A stretch of DNA of 35,062 nucleotides from Sedimentisphaerales bacterium (GCA_016932835.1 JAFGCD010000110.1:1-35062), one strand, 5' to 3'; positions 22,764 through 31,854 are shown, counted from the stretch's first letter. Translations and numbers: made by a program. Notes: generated by a model from the sequence alone, not told the origin.

Positions 22764-23666
22764 TCAACGGTTTCCTTTCGGTCTCGTGTCAACTTTGTAA
22801 TCGCCAAAGGCAAACTGAATCCCCGCCAGGTAGTGCTGCATAATCGTCGGGTTATACATTATTTCATTATTGTGACCCAGCGAGCAGTAGAACACCCGAC
22901 CCTTGCCGACCGTTTTGATCCAGCTTATGCCGATGTCGGCGTCTTCGGGCTTGGAAGCCTTTGCCTTCGTCGCCGGGTCGCTCATATCAAGGCTCATCAG
23001 AACAAGCTGCTTGTCTCTCGAATAAAGAGGTGGATCGGTGCGATAAATCTCGTCCTTGATTTTGAAGCCCTTGCCCTTGAATGCCGCCATAAGCGGATGG
23101 TCCGGCTCGTCGATCTTGATAGCAACCGTATCGCCGCTGCCCCACGGGTGACCCGTAAACTTGCCGCCCATCATCTCCATGCCGTCCGGCCACTCGTAAA
23201 AATTATCCGTCGCAGCGTGAACCCCAACTATGCCCTTGCCCCCCTTGACGAAATCGAGCAAGGCCTTGCATCGCTCGGGAGTCTTCTCAGGATTGAACTT
23301 CATGTGAGTCGTATTGTTCAGGCAGACCGCGTCGAACTCCGCAAGCTTCTCCGCCGTAAAATACGAGTAATCGTCCGTCACTACCACATCGAAAAGCCCC
23401 GTCTTCTTGCCGAGCTCCTCCATCGCCCGGTTGACAACAGGTATCGAACTGTGGAAGAAACCTTCGCAACGCCAGAAGACCAGCATCTTCTTTCGCTTCG
23501 CCTCGACTATTGCCTTCTCAGGAAGTGCCGCCTTGATCTTGGCGATCTCGTCATCGTTCAGGTCACGAAGCTTCGCCGGCGATTCGGCCCGCGCCGCAGC
23601 CGCATACACCAGCACGCAAACAGCGCAAAAAACTCCGACTGTAATCAACATTCTTACCTTGTTCAT
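22764..23666 (-). CDS. Exported ThuA-like protein
   Basis: A 300-residue protein with a Sec signal (RMLITVGVFCAVCVLVYAAA, cleavage near ARAES) and a ThuA domain (PF06283), a class-I-amidotransferase-like fold. Family marks are GVHAATDNFYEWP, GGKFTGHPW, ISWIKTVGKGRVFYCSLGHN and a C-terminal LAGIQFAFGDY. ThuA works with the Gfo/Idh/MocA protein ThuB in rhizobial 3-keto-trehalose metabolism (known for the family), and this protein is likewise beside such oxidoreductases. The ATG at 23666 is placed 6 nt after AAAGGA; ATGs at 23672 and 23699 are less well positioned. Gene order is oxidoreductase, ThuA, HEAT, HEAT. Confidence 0.9.
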   Translation of the reverse strand: MNKVRMLITVGVFCAVCVLVYAAAARAESPAKLRDLNDDEIAKIKAALPEKAIVEAKRKKMLVFWRCEGFFHSSIPVVNRAMEELGKKTGLFDVVVTDDYSYFTAEKLAEFDAVCLNNTTHMKFNPEKTPERCKALLDFVKGGKGIVGVHAATDNFYEWPDGMEMMGGKFTGHPWGSGDTVAIKIDEPDHPLMAAFKGKGFKIKDEIYRTDPPLYSRDKQLVLMSLDMSDPATKAKASKPEDADIGISWIKTVGKGRVFYCSLGHNNEIMYNPTIMQHYLAGIQFAFGDYKVDTRPKGNR

Positions 23667-23744
23667 TTTCATTCCTTTCACTATCAAGCCAACATCCATT
23701 CGAACAGATGTCTTTTCAAATCAAAGAATCTGCGGTTATCGATA

Positions 23745-25028
23745 TCACAAGTGCCACGGTGCGCGCATCGCGCGACCCAACATCCTGTTGGCGGCATCGT
23801 TATTCTCGAATACTTCCTTCTCCGGGTCCCATTTCAGTTTCGCCTCGGTCAGCATTGCAATCTCGCCTAACAACGCGACGCTGATTGACCGATGCGCAAT
23901 CTCAGCAGGGGCAATCGGGTCCTTACGGCTCTTGATGCAGTCCAGGAAGTTCTGCTTATGGTCCCGGCTCTTGTAAAGATGAGTCTCATCGACGCCGATC
24001 ACCTCATTTAGAATGTTCGCCGGCTTGGATTCCAGATGCCCGCGACGAACATATATCTCGCCCTTGTCCCCGTACCACTTCGTGCCCTGAGGAATCTGCT
24101 TGTTATTCGCAACCGTCATCTCAATCCCATTGGCGTACTTGCACGTGAGCTTGTACGTCATCGGGACATCGTATATCCCGTCTTTGGGATACTCGCCCCT
24201 GCCCTCGATCTCGACCGGGCCCGTCCGCTCGGTATCGATACCCCAATGAGCGATGTCGATATGATGTCCCGCCCAGTCGGTTAGCTGCCCGCCCGAATAA
24301 TCCATCATCCAGCGCCAGTTCCAGTGGAGCACCCCGCGATACGGAACCCACGGGGCAGGACCGAGCCACCAGTCCCAGTCAACGCCCTCCGGCACAGGCT
24401 GAACGGGGTTGTTGCCAGAACCCCCGCCGGTAGGAAGCCCGACCTCGACTCGCGAAACCTTCCCGATACGACCGTTGCGAACAAGCTCGCACGCGCGATG
24501 AAAATTCCCCTCCGAACGCTGCTGGCTGCCCGTCTGCCAGACTATCCCGTACCGCTCCACGGCCCGGCACATCGCGCGACCCTCACGAATCGTCCGAGCA
24601 AAAGGCTTCTGCGCGTGAACGTCAAGACCCGCTCTGCACGCCGCTATCGCAGGTATCGAATGCCAATGGTCAGGAAGCGCCAGAGCAACCGCATCGAGGT
24701 CGCCGCGCCCTATCAACTCCCGAAAATCCAAATACGTCGCGCAATCGGTATTGCCGTACTTCTTATCGACGATATTCTTGGCGCTTTCTCGCTTGCCGCT
24801 GTCAACATCGCATACCGCCAGAACCTGCACCTCTTGCTTGCTCAAAAAGCCGTGCAAATCGCCCGTACCCATACCCCCCACGCCGATCGAACCCATCGAT
24901 ATCCGATTGCTCGGCGCAACGCTGCCTGCACCGCCCAGGGCCGAAGACCGAACAAGGTAAGGCAGGCCCACCGCAGCGGCGCCTGCCGCCTTGAGAAACC
25001 CTCGCCTGTCTATATCAACCCTCTTCAT
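23745..25028 (-). CDS. Tat-exported Gfo/Idh/MocA oxidoreductase, group B (QKP variant)
   Basis: A 427-residue oxidoreductase with Tat signal DRRGFLKAAGAAAVGLPYLV, Rossmann motif IGVGGMGTGD, catalytic AQKPFA (lysine kept) and second motif GGQLTDWAGHHIDIAHWGI. It forms a second subgroup with the next gene upstream: both have SSALG after the Tat core, DWDxWLGPA, a TDWxxHHxDIAxWG motif and a C-terminus PWHL. Its internal VPEGVDWDWWLGPAPWVPY parallels the LDWDLWLGPA of the tandem paralogues. AGGAG is 8 nt before the ATG. It lies 27 nt after its sister gene and 78 nt before the ThuA-like gene. Confidence 0.93.
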   Translation of the reverse strand: MKRVDIDRRGFLKAAGAAAVGLPYLVRSSALGGAGSVAPSNRISMGSIGVGGMGTGDLHGFLSKQEVQVLAVCDVDSGKRESAKNIVDKKYGNTDCATYLDFRELIGRGDLDAVALALPDHWHSIPAIAACRAGLDVHAQKPFARTIREGRAMCRAVERYGIVWQTGSQQRSEGNFHRACELVRNGRIGKVSRVEVGLPTGGGSGNNPVQPVPEGVDWDWWLGPAPWVPYRGVLHWNWRWMMDYSGGQLTDWAGHHIDIAHWGIDTERTGPVEIEGRGEYPKDGIYDVPMTYKLTCKYANGIEMTVANNKQIPQGTKWYGDKGEIYVRRGHLESKPANILNEVIGVDETHLYKSRDHKQNFLDCIKSRKDPIAPAEIAHRSISVALLGEIAMLTEAKLKWDPEKEVFENNDAANRMLGRAMRAPWHL

Positions 25029-25055
25029 GCTGTGAACTCCTAACCGATAATCGAC

Positions 25056-26333
25056 TTAAAGATGCCACGGACTGCGATAAGGCCGTGACAACAGCTTGCT
25101 CGCATCCGCATCGCCTATAATCTGCTCGCGCCGGGGGTCCCACTTCAACGAACGCCCTAACTTATACGCGATATTACCCAAATGACAAACGCTCACCGAC
25201 CTGCACCCGACCTCGATATCGCAAATCGGCTTGCTTCGTTTCTTGATGGCGTCGAGCCAATCGACATAGTGATTCTTGCTTTCGTAAAGGTGTACTTCGT
25301 TCGGCCCGATCTTCTGGTCCTTAAGGCTCTCCGGTTCCGTCCGAAGGTGACCGCGGTTCGTCTCGACCTTCCCCTTTGTGCCCGTAAACAGCACGCCGTT
25401 CGCGCTGTCACGAGTCAGAGTCACCCCGCTGGCGTATTTGTAAGTCAGAACCTTAACGTCTTTGCCGTCCGGCGGAATGATCTCCACAGGTCCGCTTTCG
25501 TCCATTTGCATCCCCCACTGGGCAATGTCGAAATGATGAGCGCCCCAGTCTGTCATGCCGCCCCCGCCGAAACTGCTGTGATAACGCCAGTGAGGAAAGC
25601 CGTCCCAGCTCAAATGCGGCGAAAGCTCCTTGTTGTAAGGCCGCCGCAACGCAGGCCCGAGCCACATATCCCAGTCCAGATAATCCGGAACAGGCATAGC
25701 CGCCAGATTATCCTCGCCCGGCGGCCCGCCCACACCCACGGTAACAGTCTGCAATTCCCCGATATAACCGTTGATAACCAGCTCACAGCCGAGCCGAAAA
25801 TGCCAGTCCGAACGCTGCATGCTGCCGACCTGGAACACGCGACCGTACCGGCGAACGGCGTTCACCATCGCACGAGCCTCCGCAATCGTCTGCGAAAGCG
25901 GCTTCTCGCAATAGATGTCTTTGCCAGCCTGTGCCGAATGAATGACCGTCAAAGCGTGCCAGTGGTCCGGAGTCGCGATAACAACCGCATCGATGTCACC
26001 CCTTGCCAGAAGGTCGCGATAATCGCCGTAAGTACCGCACGCGTCCGAACGCCCCTTGCCCTTGTAGTGGTCTTCGACGATGCCCTTGCCGCGGGCCAGC
26101 TTCAGCCTGTCAACGTCGCACGCCGCGAGAACCTGCGTCCCCGGAGAATTCAGGAACGACTGCATCAGGTGCTTGCTCTGTTTGCCCGTGCCGATAAAGC
26201 CCAGAGTAATCCTCTCGCTCGCAGCCGTCGAATCGGAATTGCCCAGAGCACTCGACGAAACCAGACAGGGCAACCCTGCAACGGCGCCGGCCGTCTTAAG
26301 AAAACCGCGACGATTAAATTTATGCGCCTTCAT
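25056..26333 (-). CDS. Tat-exported Gfo/Idh/MocA oxidoreductase, group B (EKP type)
   Basis: A 425-residue oxidoreductase that opens the long co-directional run. The Tat signal is NRRGFLKTAGAVAGLPCLV, the Rossmann region is FIGTGKQSKHL (last glycine replaced, an uncommon variant), the catalytic motif is CEKPLS and the second motif GGGMTDWGAHHFDIAQWGM is complete. It ends PYRSPWHL. The ATG at 26333 is chosen with GGAG 8 nt upstream; a GTG three codons earlier overlaps that site. About 250 nt of non-coding DNA separates it from the isomerase/epimerase gene upstream, which is closed by a terminator, so a promoter should lie there although none is obvious. Confidence 0.93.
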   Translation of the reverse strand: MKAHKFNRRGFLKTAGAVAGLPCLVSSSALGNSDSTAASERITLGFIGTGKQSKHLMQSFLNSPGTQVLAACDVDRLKLARGKGIVEDHYKGKGRSDACGTYGDYRDLLARGDIDAVVIATPDHWHALTVIHSAQAGKDIYCEKPLSQTIAEARAMVNAVRRYGRVFQVGSMQRSDWHFRLGCELVINGYIGELQTVTVGVGGPPGEDNLAAMPVPDYLDWDMWLGPALRRPYNKELSPHLSWDGFPHWRYHSSFGGGGMTDWGAHHFDIAQWGMQMDESGPVEIIPPDGKDVKVLTYKYASGVTLTRDSANGVLFTGTKGKVETNRGHLRTEPESLKDQKIGPNEVHLYESKNHYVDWLDAIKKRSKPICDIEVGCRSVSVCHLGNIAYKLGRSLKWDPRREQIIGDADASKLLSRPYRSPWHL

Positions 26334-26530
26334 ACCAGCCACTCCGGAACAATCTAACCACGCAAGACAAAGAACCGCTCACTCCGAACAAATACTTAAT
26401 GACAAATAGTCAATACCAAATCCTTACGGATGCAGGCTGTTGCGCATCGGCAGGAACCGTCGAAGGAACAATATGTCGAAAGCTCATCGCAGGCCGGCGG
26501 AACCGGCCTCGTGACTTCATAACCTGCTTT
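26334..26530. other. Presumed promoter region of the large cluster
   Basis: Holds a perfect 7-bp GC hairpin (26491-26509, AGGCCGG/CCGGCCT, no T tract) and a near-palindrome TGAC-N5-GTCA (26400-26412). A TTGACT lies in the latter on the minus strand, but no -10 at proper spacing was found. Start of the long transcript cannot be placed. Confidence 0.35.
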
Positions 26531-26575
26531 CAAAAAACTCAAAAAGGCCTGTCGAACGTACAGCCCGACAGGCCT
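26531..26575 (-). terminator. Terminator of the isomerase/epimerase gene
   Basis: A perfect 10-bp stem, AGGCCTGTCG (26545-26554) with CGACAGGCCT (26566-26575), is followed on the minus strand by TTTTGAGTTTTTT. It starts 6 nt after the stop codon of the gene at 26582-27589. Confidence 0.88.
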
Positions 26576-26581
26576 CGAAAA

Positions 26582-27589
26582 TCATCTCGATTCTTTGTCA
26601 AATGCCGAGTCAAATGCAACCTGAGAAGGCTTGAAATCGGCCTTCTTGATGGCCTGGCATGCCTCGGCGGCGCCGTGCTCGCGGTCCATTCGGCTGTCCT
26701 CCCACTCGATTGAAAGAGGACCTGTATAACCGATGTCGTTCAGGGCGACAATGATCTCTTCGAAGTTGATGTCACCGTGACCGATAGACCTGAAGTCCCA
26801 GAAACGGCGAGGATCCGCAAACTCCGTATGGCCCCCGAATACGCCGACACTGCCGTCACCGTGACCCCACCAAACGTCCTTCATATGAGTATGGAAAATC
26901 CTGTCGCCGAACGTCCGAATGAACTTGACGTAATCGACGCCCTGATAGCCAAGATGGCTCGGATCATAGTTGAACCCGAAACACTTGTGCTTCTTAACCG
27001 CATCCAGCGCCCGCTGGGCAGACGCGATATCGAATGCGATCTCCGTCGGGTGAACCTCAAGACCGAACTTCACGCCTTCGTCTTTGAACGCGTCGAGTAT
27101 CGGTATCCAGCGCTTCGCGAAATCCGCATATCCCGCCTCGATCATCTTCGCCGAAGCCGGAGGAAACGAATACAGAAGATGCCATATCGAACTGCCCGTA
27201 AACCCGTTGACAACCTTAACCCCGAGCTTCTTGGCGGCCTTGGCCGTCTGGATCATCTTCTTCGCAGCACGTTTGCGAACGCCTTCCGGGTCGCCGTCGC
27301 CCCAGACATCTTCAGGAATGATCGACTTATGACGCTCGTCGATATTGTCGCATACCGCCTGCCCCACAAGGTGGCTCGATATCGCGAAAACCTTCAAGCC
27401 GAGCTTCTTCAAAAGTTCACGTTTGGCCTTGCAGTAGTTGTCGTCCTTCAGCGCCTTATCCACCTCGAAGTGGTCGCCCCAACATGCCAGTTCAAGTCCG
27501 TCATAGCCCCAACCAGCAGCCTTCTCAGCCAACTCGGCCAAACTCAAGTCCGCCCATTGTCCCGTAAAAAGTGTTACAGCTCGTGCCAT
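26582..27589 (-). CDS. Cytosolic sugar phosphate isomerase/epimerase-family protein
   Basis: A 335-residue TIM-barrel protein of the AP-endonuclease-2/xylose-isomerase-like superfamily (PF01261). The barrel carries the expected metal residues in [27 protein letters not shown] and LSIEWEDSR. It has no signal peptide, in contrast to the exported fusion at 12165-14351, so the two barrels would act on opposite sides of the membrane. AAGGAG stands 8 nt before the ATG. It is closed by its own terminator and separated from the DUF6807-DUF1080 gene upstream by 284 nt. It could convert a keto-sugar or epimerise a sugar after uptake; the substrate is not readable. Confidence 0.92.
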   Translation of the reverse strand: MARAVTLFTGQWADLSLAELAEKAAGWGYDGLELACWGDHFEVDKALKDDNYCKAKRELLKKLGLKVFAISSHLVGQAVCDNIDERHKSIIPEDVWGDGDPEGVRKRAAKKMIQTAKAAKKLGVKVVNGFTGSSIWHLLYSFPPASAKMIEAGYADFAKRWIPILDAFKDEGVKFGLEVHPTEIAFDIASAQRALDAVKKHKCFGFNYDPSHLGYQGVDYVKFIRTFGDRIFHTHMKDVWWGHGDGSVGVFGGHTEFADPRRFWDFRSIGHGDINFEEIIVALNDIGYTGPLSIEWEDSRMDREHGAAEACQAIKKADFKPSQVAFDSAFDKESR

Positions 27590-27873
27590 CTTAAAATCTC
27601 CTTATCTAATCAGAAGCTTCCCATTTCAGGCGCCGCTTCACCGGAAAAAACGCTTGCGAACGCCGTTTTATTGCACTTTCCTCCATCCCAGAGGACAAAT
27701 AACACCTAACATTCGTTTAACAAAAGACTTACACCATAAAAGCACCCCATCTGTGAACGGCAATGCAGAGTGTCCAAACATTATACCTGCCCCCCCCGGA
27801 CACACAACACAATTCTAAAGCCAAAATACCGCCCCGCCACAAACGCATACAACGGCAATCGGACCCCATCAAT

Positions 27874-29700
27874 CTATTTCGAAACCAGCCAGATATTCCT
27901 GAAAGATACGGCATTGCCGTGGTCCTGAAGCAGGATAGGCCCTGCATCGGGCCCCTCGGGCCGCCCGGCCCCGGTCTTGTTCGGAACTTCAACGTCGTCA
28001 TGAACCAGAACCCCGTTATGCCGCAGCGACAGCCTTGCATTCTTCACCTTCTTCTGCCCCTCGTATCGAGCCGCCTGAAACGTAATATCATAACTCTGCC
28101 ACTGCCCGGCCTTGCTGCAAACGTTCTTCTCAGGCGCCTTGAACTTGTAAATCGATGCGCACTCGTTGTTCTTAGCCTCCAGACCGTAAGAATCCAGAAT
28201 CTGCACCTCGTAACGACGCTGAATATATACGCCGCTGTTGCCCCGACCCTGCCCTTTGACATCGTCCGGCAGTTCCGGAATCCGGAACTCGATGTGCATC
28301 TGAAAATCCGTAACGTCGCGCTTCGTAACAATACTCCCGCTGCCGGGAACTATCGTAAGGACACCGTCGGCAACCTCCCACCCGACCTTCTTGCCCCCGT
28401 CGCCGGCCCACTGCGACAGGTCTCCGCCGTCGAAAAGAACAACCGCACCGGCAGGCCGAATACTCACCGTCGGCGGTTCGGCGTAATCACGCCATATCCG
28501 CTCGGCCGCAGGAACAGTAATCCTGCCCTCGTGAACGTACATCCGATAACGGAAAACGTGGTCCTCCCCGGGCTTCATCTCCCAGTCGTCGATCTGGCCC
28601 GGGGCCCAGTTGAAGAATACGTCTCGCATATCAGGCGGCCATATCCGCATCGGCTCCGGGTGCTGGAAATTCTCCGGATGGCTGTAGAATGTCACGCCCT
28701 CCCACTCGTCGATTTTCCCCGATGCATCGCACCACCGCGCACGCGTGGCGTGCCCGTCTTTGCGAGTCTTGCCCTCGCTCGTCAGGTAGGCAGCGTTCTC
28801 GTCACGCCATTGACGCGCGCCGCGAAACCCGAACCCGCCGTACCTGTATTTCACATGCTTCAAAGGACTGTCCGCAACGCAGCGCTGCGTCGATACGAAA
28901 TCCCAAAGTCGGTATCCTTTCTCCTTGCCGCCTACGTTATACACCCGCACATCCCACTGCTCATCGAGCACAACCTTTTCGCCCGAAGCCGTCTTCAAGG
29001 CCACATGCTCCTGCTCGGCCTTGAAACCACCGAATACCGGCCCCGCCGTCATACCCACAAACTTCACGAATCGAACAGTACCCTGCCCCTCCTTCAGGTT
29101 CCAGAAATCCGTCGCCTTGCCCTCGAACTCCGTATGAGTCCACGGCATCCATATACCCATATGATGAATATGGTCCGGCGGATGAATATCCGTCAGAACC
29201 GCACCAGTAGGAGACCACAAAGGATGGATGAAACCGCTCCGCTCGTAAAGCTTATCCTGCCCCGCAGGCGGCGGAACGACAGCATGGTTGTAACGTAAGA
29301 CCTTCTCCCCACCGCAAACGACGTCAACATACTTGTCCGTCTTCACGACCGAAACACCGGCCTCTGCGCCACGCGATGTCACTGCCAGGTCAAAGACCCG
29401 CCTGGTGCCCGCAGCGGTCCTGCCCGCAAGAACAAACCAGAGCTTCGCAGGCTCTCCTTCCTCCACCTGAGCCGCAATTGTCGCGCCCCCTTTCTCCACA
29501 AGCGCGTATTCCGAATCGCCGCCCCCCAACGGCACACCAGCCAGCGAAACGCAAACCGGCGTATCGATGCGTTCGTAGCCGCCCGCATCCACAGTAACCG
29601 TAGCTAAAGAACCCGCCCCATAAGCCGATGCAAAATCAAAACCGCCGGCCGGCAACAGGACAGCCAATGTGCAGAGAATCATTGAAGTGAGCTTATCCAT
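27874..29700 (-). CDS. Exported DUF6807-DUF1080 fusion protein
   Basis: A 608-residue protein. A signal peptide (about 1-28, ending FASAYGAG) is followed by a beta-rich N-terminal part, then a DUF6807 domain (Pfam PF14100, called 'PmoA' although unrelated to methane monooxygenase in function) at about 115-400, with RYNHA, GFIHPLWSP and DHIHHMGIWMPW. The C-terminal domain (about 420-606) is DUF1080, with VLFDGGDLSQW, NSGVYIQRRYEVQILDSYG and LLQDHGNAVSFRNIWL. DUF1080 members include 3-keto-glycoside hydrolases or lyases; the histidine-rich DUF6807 has no established reaction. AAGGAG is 7 nt before the ATG. It lies at the head of the sugar cluster, separated from the next gene by 284 nt, so it may be transcribed alone. 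Confidence 0.9.
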   Translation of the reverse strand: MDKLTSMILCTLAVLLPAGGFDFASAYGAGSLATVTVDAGGYERIDTPVCVSLAGVPLGGGDSEYALVEKGGATIAAQVEEGEPAKLWFVLAGRTAAGTRRVFDLAVTSRGAEAGVSVVKTDKYVDVVCGGEKVLRYNHAVVPPPAGQDKLYERSGFIHPLWSPTGAVLTDIHPPDHIHHMGIWMPWTHTEFEGKATDFWNLKEGQGTVRFVKFVGMTAGPVFGGFKAEQEHVALKTASGEKVVLDEQWDVRVYNVGGKEKGYRLWDFVSTQRCVADSPLKHVKYRYGGFGFRGARQWRDENAAYLTSEGKTRKDGHATRARWCDASGKIDEWEGVTFYSHPENFQHPEPMRIWPPDMRDVFFNWAPGQIDDWEMKPGEDHVFRYRMYVHEGRITVPAAERIWRDYAEPPTVSIRPAGAVVLFDGGDLSQWAGDGGKKVGWEVADGVLTIVPGSGSIVTKRDVTDFQMHIEFRIPELPDDVKGQGRGNSGVYIQRRYEVQILDSYGLEAKNNECASIYKFKAPEKNVCSKAGQWQSYDITFQAARYEGQKKVKNARLSLRHNGVLVHDDVEVPNKTGAGRPEGPDAGPILLQDHGNAVSFRNIWLVSK

Positions 29701-29871
29701 CGCACTGCTCCTTATTCAGACAACATTAGAAGCTCTAAGTTACATATCAAAAAAGACCGAAACATAAATGCTACTCGGCCGCCGCCACAAAATGCAAGAC
29801 CATAATCCCATTTTTTCCCAGCCGTCGTAAACCCAGCCCAGCTAAAAACTAAGAACCAAGAACCAAAAACT

Positions 29872-29957
29872 GACAATGCAAAATCGCTGTCATTGCGACC
29901 TGCCCCTCAAGGGAATTTATCCCCAGGGGAGGCTGCGAAGCAGCCTGTGGCAATCTC
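29872..29957. repeat. Dispersed GC-rich palindromic repeat, copy 1
   Basis: Begins CTGACAATGC and has CTGTCATTGCGA, CCTGCCCCT, a hairpin GGCTGC-GAA-GCAGCC and ends TGGCAATCTC. The ends ATTGC/GCAAT are inverted. Related copies lie at 33288-33341, 33373-33404, 34734-34800 and 34866-34910. Confidence 0.6.
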
Positions 29958-30013
29958 TTCTTTTTGCCTTTTCCCTTTTCACTTTTCCCTTCTGTCTTTT
30001 CCCTTTCTCTTAG

Positions 30014-30198
30014 CGCTCTCTCCGTAAGTCCCGCAGGGGACACCTTACGGCGGAGTCCTGAGGACAGCGGCAAATCTTGCCGTTTTGGTCATTTGAATAT
30101 TTGAATTTGGGATTTGTTTCGGATTTAGATATTCGCATTTCGGATTTCCCGGCTCCGCCGGGCTTCTCATTCACCCATTAGCCCATTAACCCATCCAC
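30014..30198. repeat. Long dispersed repeat, copy A
   Basis: Bases 30080-30151 match 33627-33698 at 71 of 72 positions. The similarity extends leftwards with gaps to the CTCTCCGTAAGTCCCG segment and rightwards through a CCCGGCT-N-CGCCGGG-type hairpin and a run of CCCATTA units. It is not coding and lies upstream of a plus-strand gene, as does copy B. Confidence 0.8.
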
Positions 30199-30264
30199 TC
30201 GATCTTATGTGCCTGCAGGCACCTGTCTCCTGCACTTCCATTGTAAAATCGCATTTGAATTCGT

Positions 30265-30294
30265 TTGACAGCGCGAACTTTTCGACGCTAAAAT
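30265..30294 (+). promoter_or_regulatory. Sigma-70-type promoter of the HtrA-like protease gene
   Basis: TTGACA (30265-30270) and TAAAAT (30289-30294) are 18 nt apart. Transcription would start near 30301, giving a leader of about 78 nt. Confidence 0.72.
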
Positions 30295-30378
30295 CGTATA
30301 GGTCAAGTCAAGTCGCTCGTCGCAGTGAGAAAATCGATTTTGTTGTCACGAGTTTAATAGTTAATGAGGAATACGAAA

Positions 30379-31854
30379 ATGATGAGAACCGCCCTAAAAC
30401 ACACATCCTGCATAATCGTCTCGACAATACTCCTTCTGCTTTTCTGCCCCGCCGCAGCCTCGGCCCAGGACGAGCAGAGTATCGCAGCTCTGCGGCAGAT
30501 GGGCAAGGCCTTCGCCTCGATAGCCGAGAAGGCATCCCCGGCGGTAGTAGCCATAAGGGCCGAAAGAACCGTCACACAGCAATACCAGGGCTATGGAGAT
30601 TCCCCCTACGGCAGCCCCTTCGACCCATTCAGCGACGATTTCTTCGACTTCTTCTTCCGCAGGCGCTCGCCGTCGCCTTCGCCGCGGCAGAGAACGCCAC
30701 AGAGAAAGCAAACAACAACCGCCCAGGGAACAGGATTCATTATCTCACCCGACGGCTACATCCTAACAAACAACCACCTCGTCGGTGAGGCAGAGAAAGT
30801 AATCGTGGAATTAGGCGACGGCAGAAAATTCACCGCAGAAAAAACCGGCACCGACGAGGATTCGGACGTAGCAGTCGTCAAAATCGACGCCAACAACCTC
30901 CAGTACCTAAAAATGGCCGACTCCGACAAGCTCGAAGTCGGTGAATGGGTCCTCGCAATAGGCAACCCGCTGGGCCTCAGCCACACCGTCACCGCAGGAA
31001 TCGTCAGCGCCAAGGGAAGAAGCGGCTTCGGACTGGCGACCCTCGAAAACTTCATACAGACAGACGCAGCAATAAACTTCGGCAATTCCGGCGGACCGCT
31101 CATAAACCTCGACGCCGAAGTCGTAGGTATGAACACCGCTATTGTGGGAGCCAGCGGAAATATCGGCATCGGCTTCGCAATCCCAATCAACATGGCAAAG
31201 AATATCTACGAGCAACTGAAAACCGGCAAACCGGTCGAGAGAGGCTTCCTCGGCGTGCTGCCCCAGGATATGGACGCCGATATGGCCAAGGCCTTCGGCC
31301 TCAAGGACAATAAAGGCGTCCTCATCCCGCAGGTCGAAGAAGGCTCCGCCGCAGACAAGGCCGGAATTAAGCACAACGACGTCGTCCTCAAGTTCAACGG
31401 GCAGCCCGTCGAATCCGCAAACGACTTCCGCAATAAAATCGCCCTCCTGAGCCCCGGCACAAAAGTCAAGATAGTCATCTGGCGGGACGGCGCTGAGCAG
31501 ACAGTTACCGCAGAACTCGACAAACGCGACGCCGCCGCTGCCGCTGCCGGCGGACAAGGCGCCTCCGATGCACTCAACGAATTCGGATTCACAGTACAAA
31601 ATCTCACCGAAGAACTCGCCAAAAAATACGGATTCGAAGGACTCGCCGGAGTGGTCGTCGCAAGCGTCGAGCCTGACTCCCAGGCAGACCGTGCAAGCAT
31701 CGTAGAAGGAATGCTCATCAGGGAGGTTAACCAGGTGCAGGTCAACAACACCAAGGAATTCAGCGAGGCTATCAAGCAGGCAAAAGAAAAAGGTACCGCC
31801 CTGCTCCTCGTAAAGCACGATGTCTATTCATTCTACGTCCTGCTGACATTCTAG
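30379..31854 (+). CDS. htrA: HtrA/DegP-family periplasmic serine protease
   Basis: Degrades or refolds damaged envelope proteins. The 491 residues open with a signal peptide (about 5-28, ending PAAASAQ), a linker with FDPFSDDFFDFFFRRR, and a trypsin-like domain with the complete triad: H133 in LTNNHLVG, D163 in DSDVAVVKID and S237 in NFGNSGGPLIN. Two PDZ domains follow (about 262-360, starting RGFLGVLPQDM, and about 380-480). The layout matches DegP/DegQ, although the usual NNHVV is NNHLV. The ATG at 30379 has GAGGA 8 nt upstream; the ATG at 30364 precedes that site. It has its own promoter and ends at a strong terminator. It may serve quality control for the many exported proteins in this region (inference). 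Confidence 0.95.
   Translation: MMRTALKHTSCIIVSTILLLLFCPAAASAQDEQSIAALRQMGKAFASIAEKASPAVVAIRAERTVTQQYQGYGDSPYGSPFDPFSDDFFDFFFRRRSPSPSPRQRTPQRKQTTTAQGTGFIISPDGYILTNNHLVGEAEKVIVELGDGRKFTAEKTGTDEDSDVAVVKIDANNLQYLKMADSDKLEVGEWVLAIGNPLGLSHTVTAGIVSAKGRSGFGLATLENFIQTDAAINFGNSGGPLINLDAEVVGMNTAIVGASGNIGIGFAIPINMAKNIYEQLKTGKPVERGFLGVLPQDMDADMAKAFGLKDNKGVLIPQVEEGSAADKAGIKHNDVVLKFNGQPVESANDFRNKIALLSPGTKVKIVIWRDGAEQTVTAELDKRDAAAAAAGGQGASDALNEFGFTVQNLTEELAKKYGFEGLAGVVVASVEPDSQADRASIVEGMLIREVNQVQVNNTKEFSEAIKQAKEKGTALLLVKHDVYSFYVLLTF

Larger units (their letters stand above)
29701..30378. other. Repeat-rich intergenic region before the HtrA gene
   Basis: Divergent gap between two genes. From left it holds a palindromic repeat copy (29872-29957), a pyrimidine-rich tract (about 29955-30011), a long dispersed repeat (30014-30198) and the HtrA promoter (30265-30294). 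No coding frame here shows protein character. A clear promoter for the minus-strand DUF6807 gene was not found. Confidence 0.6.
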
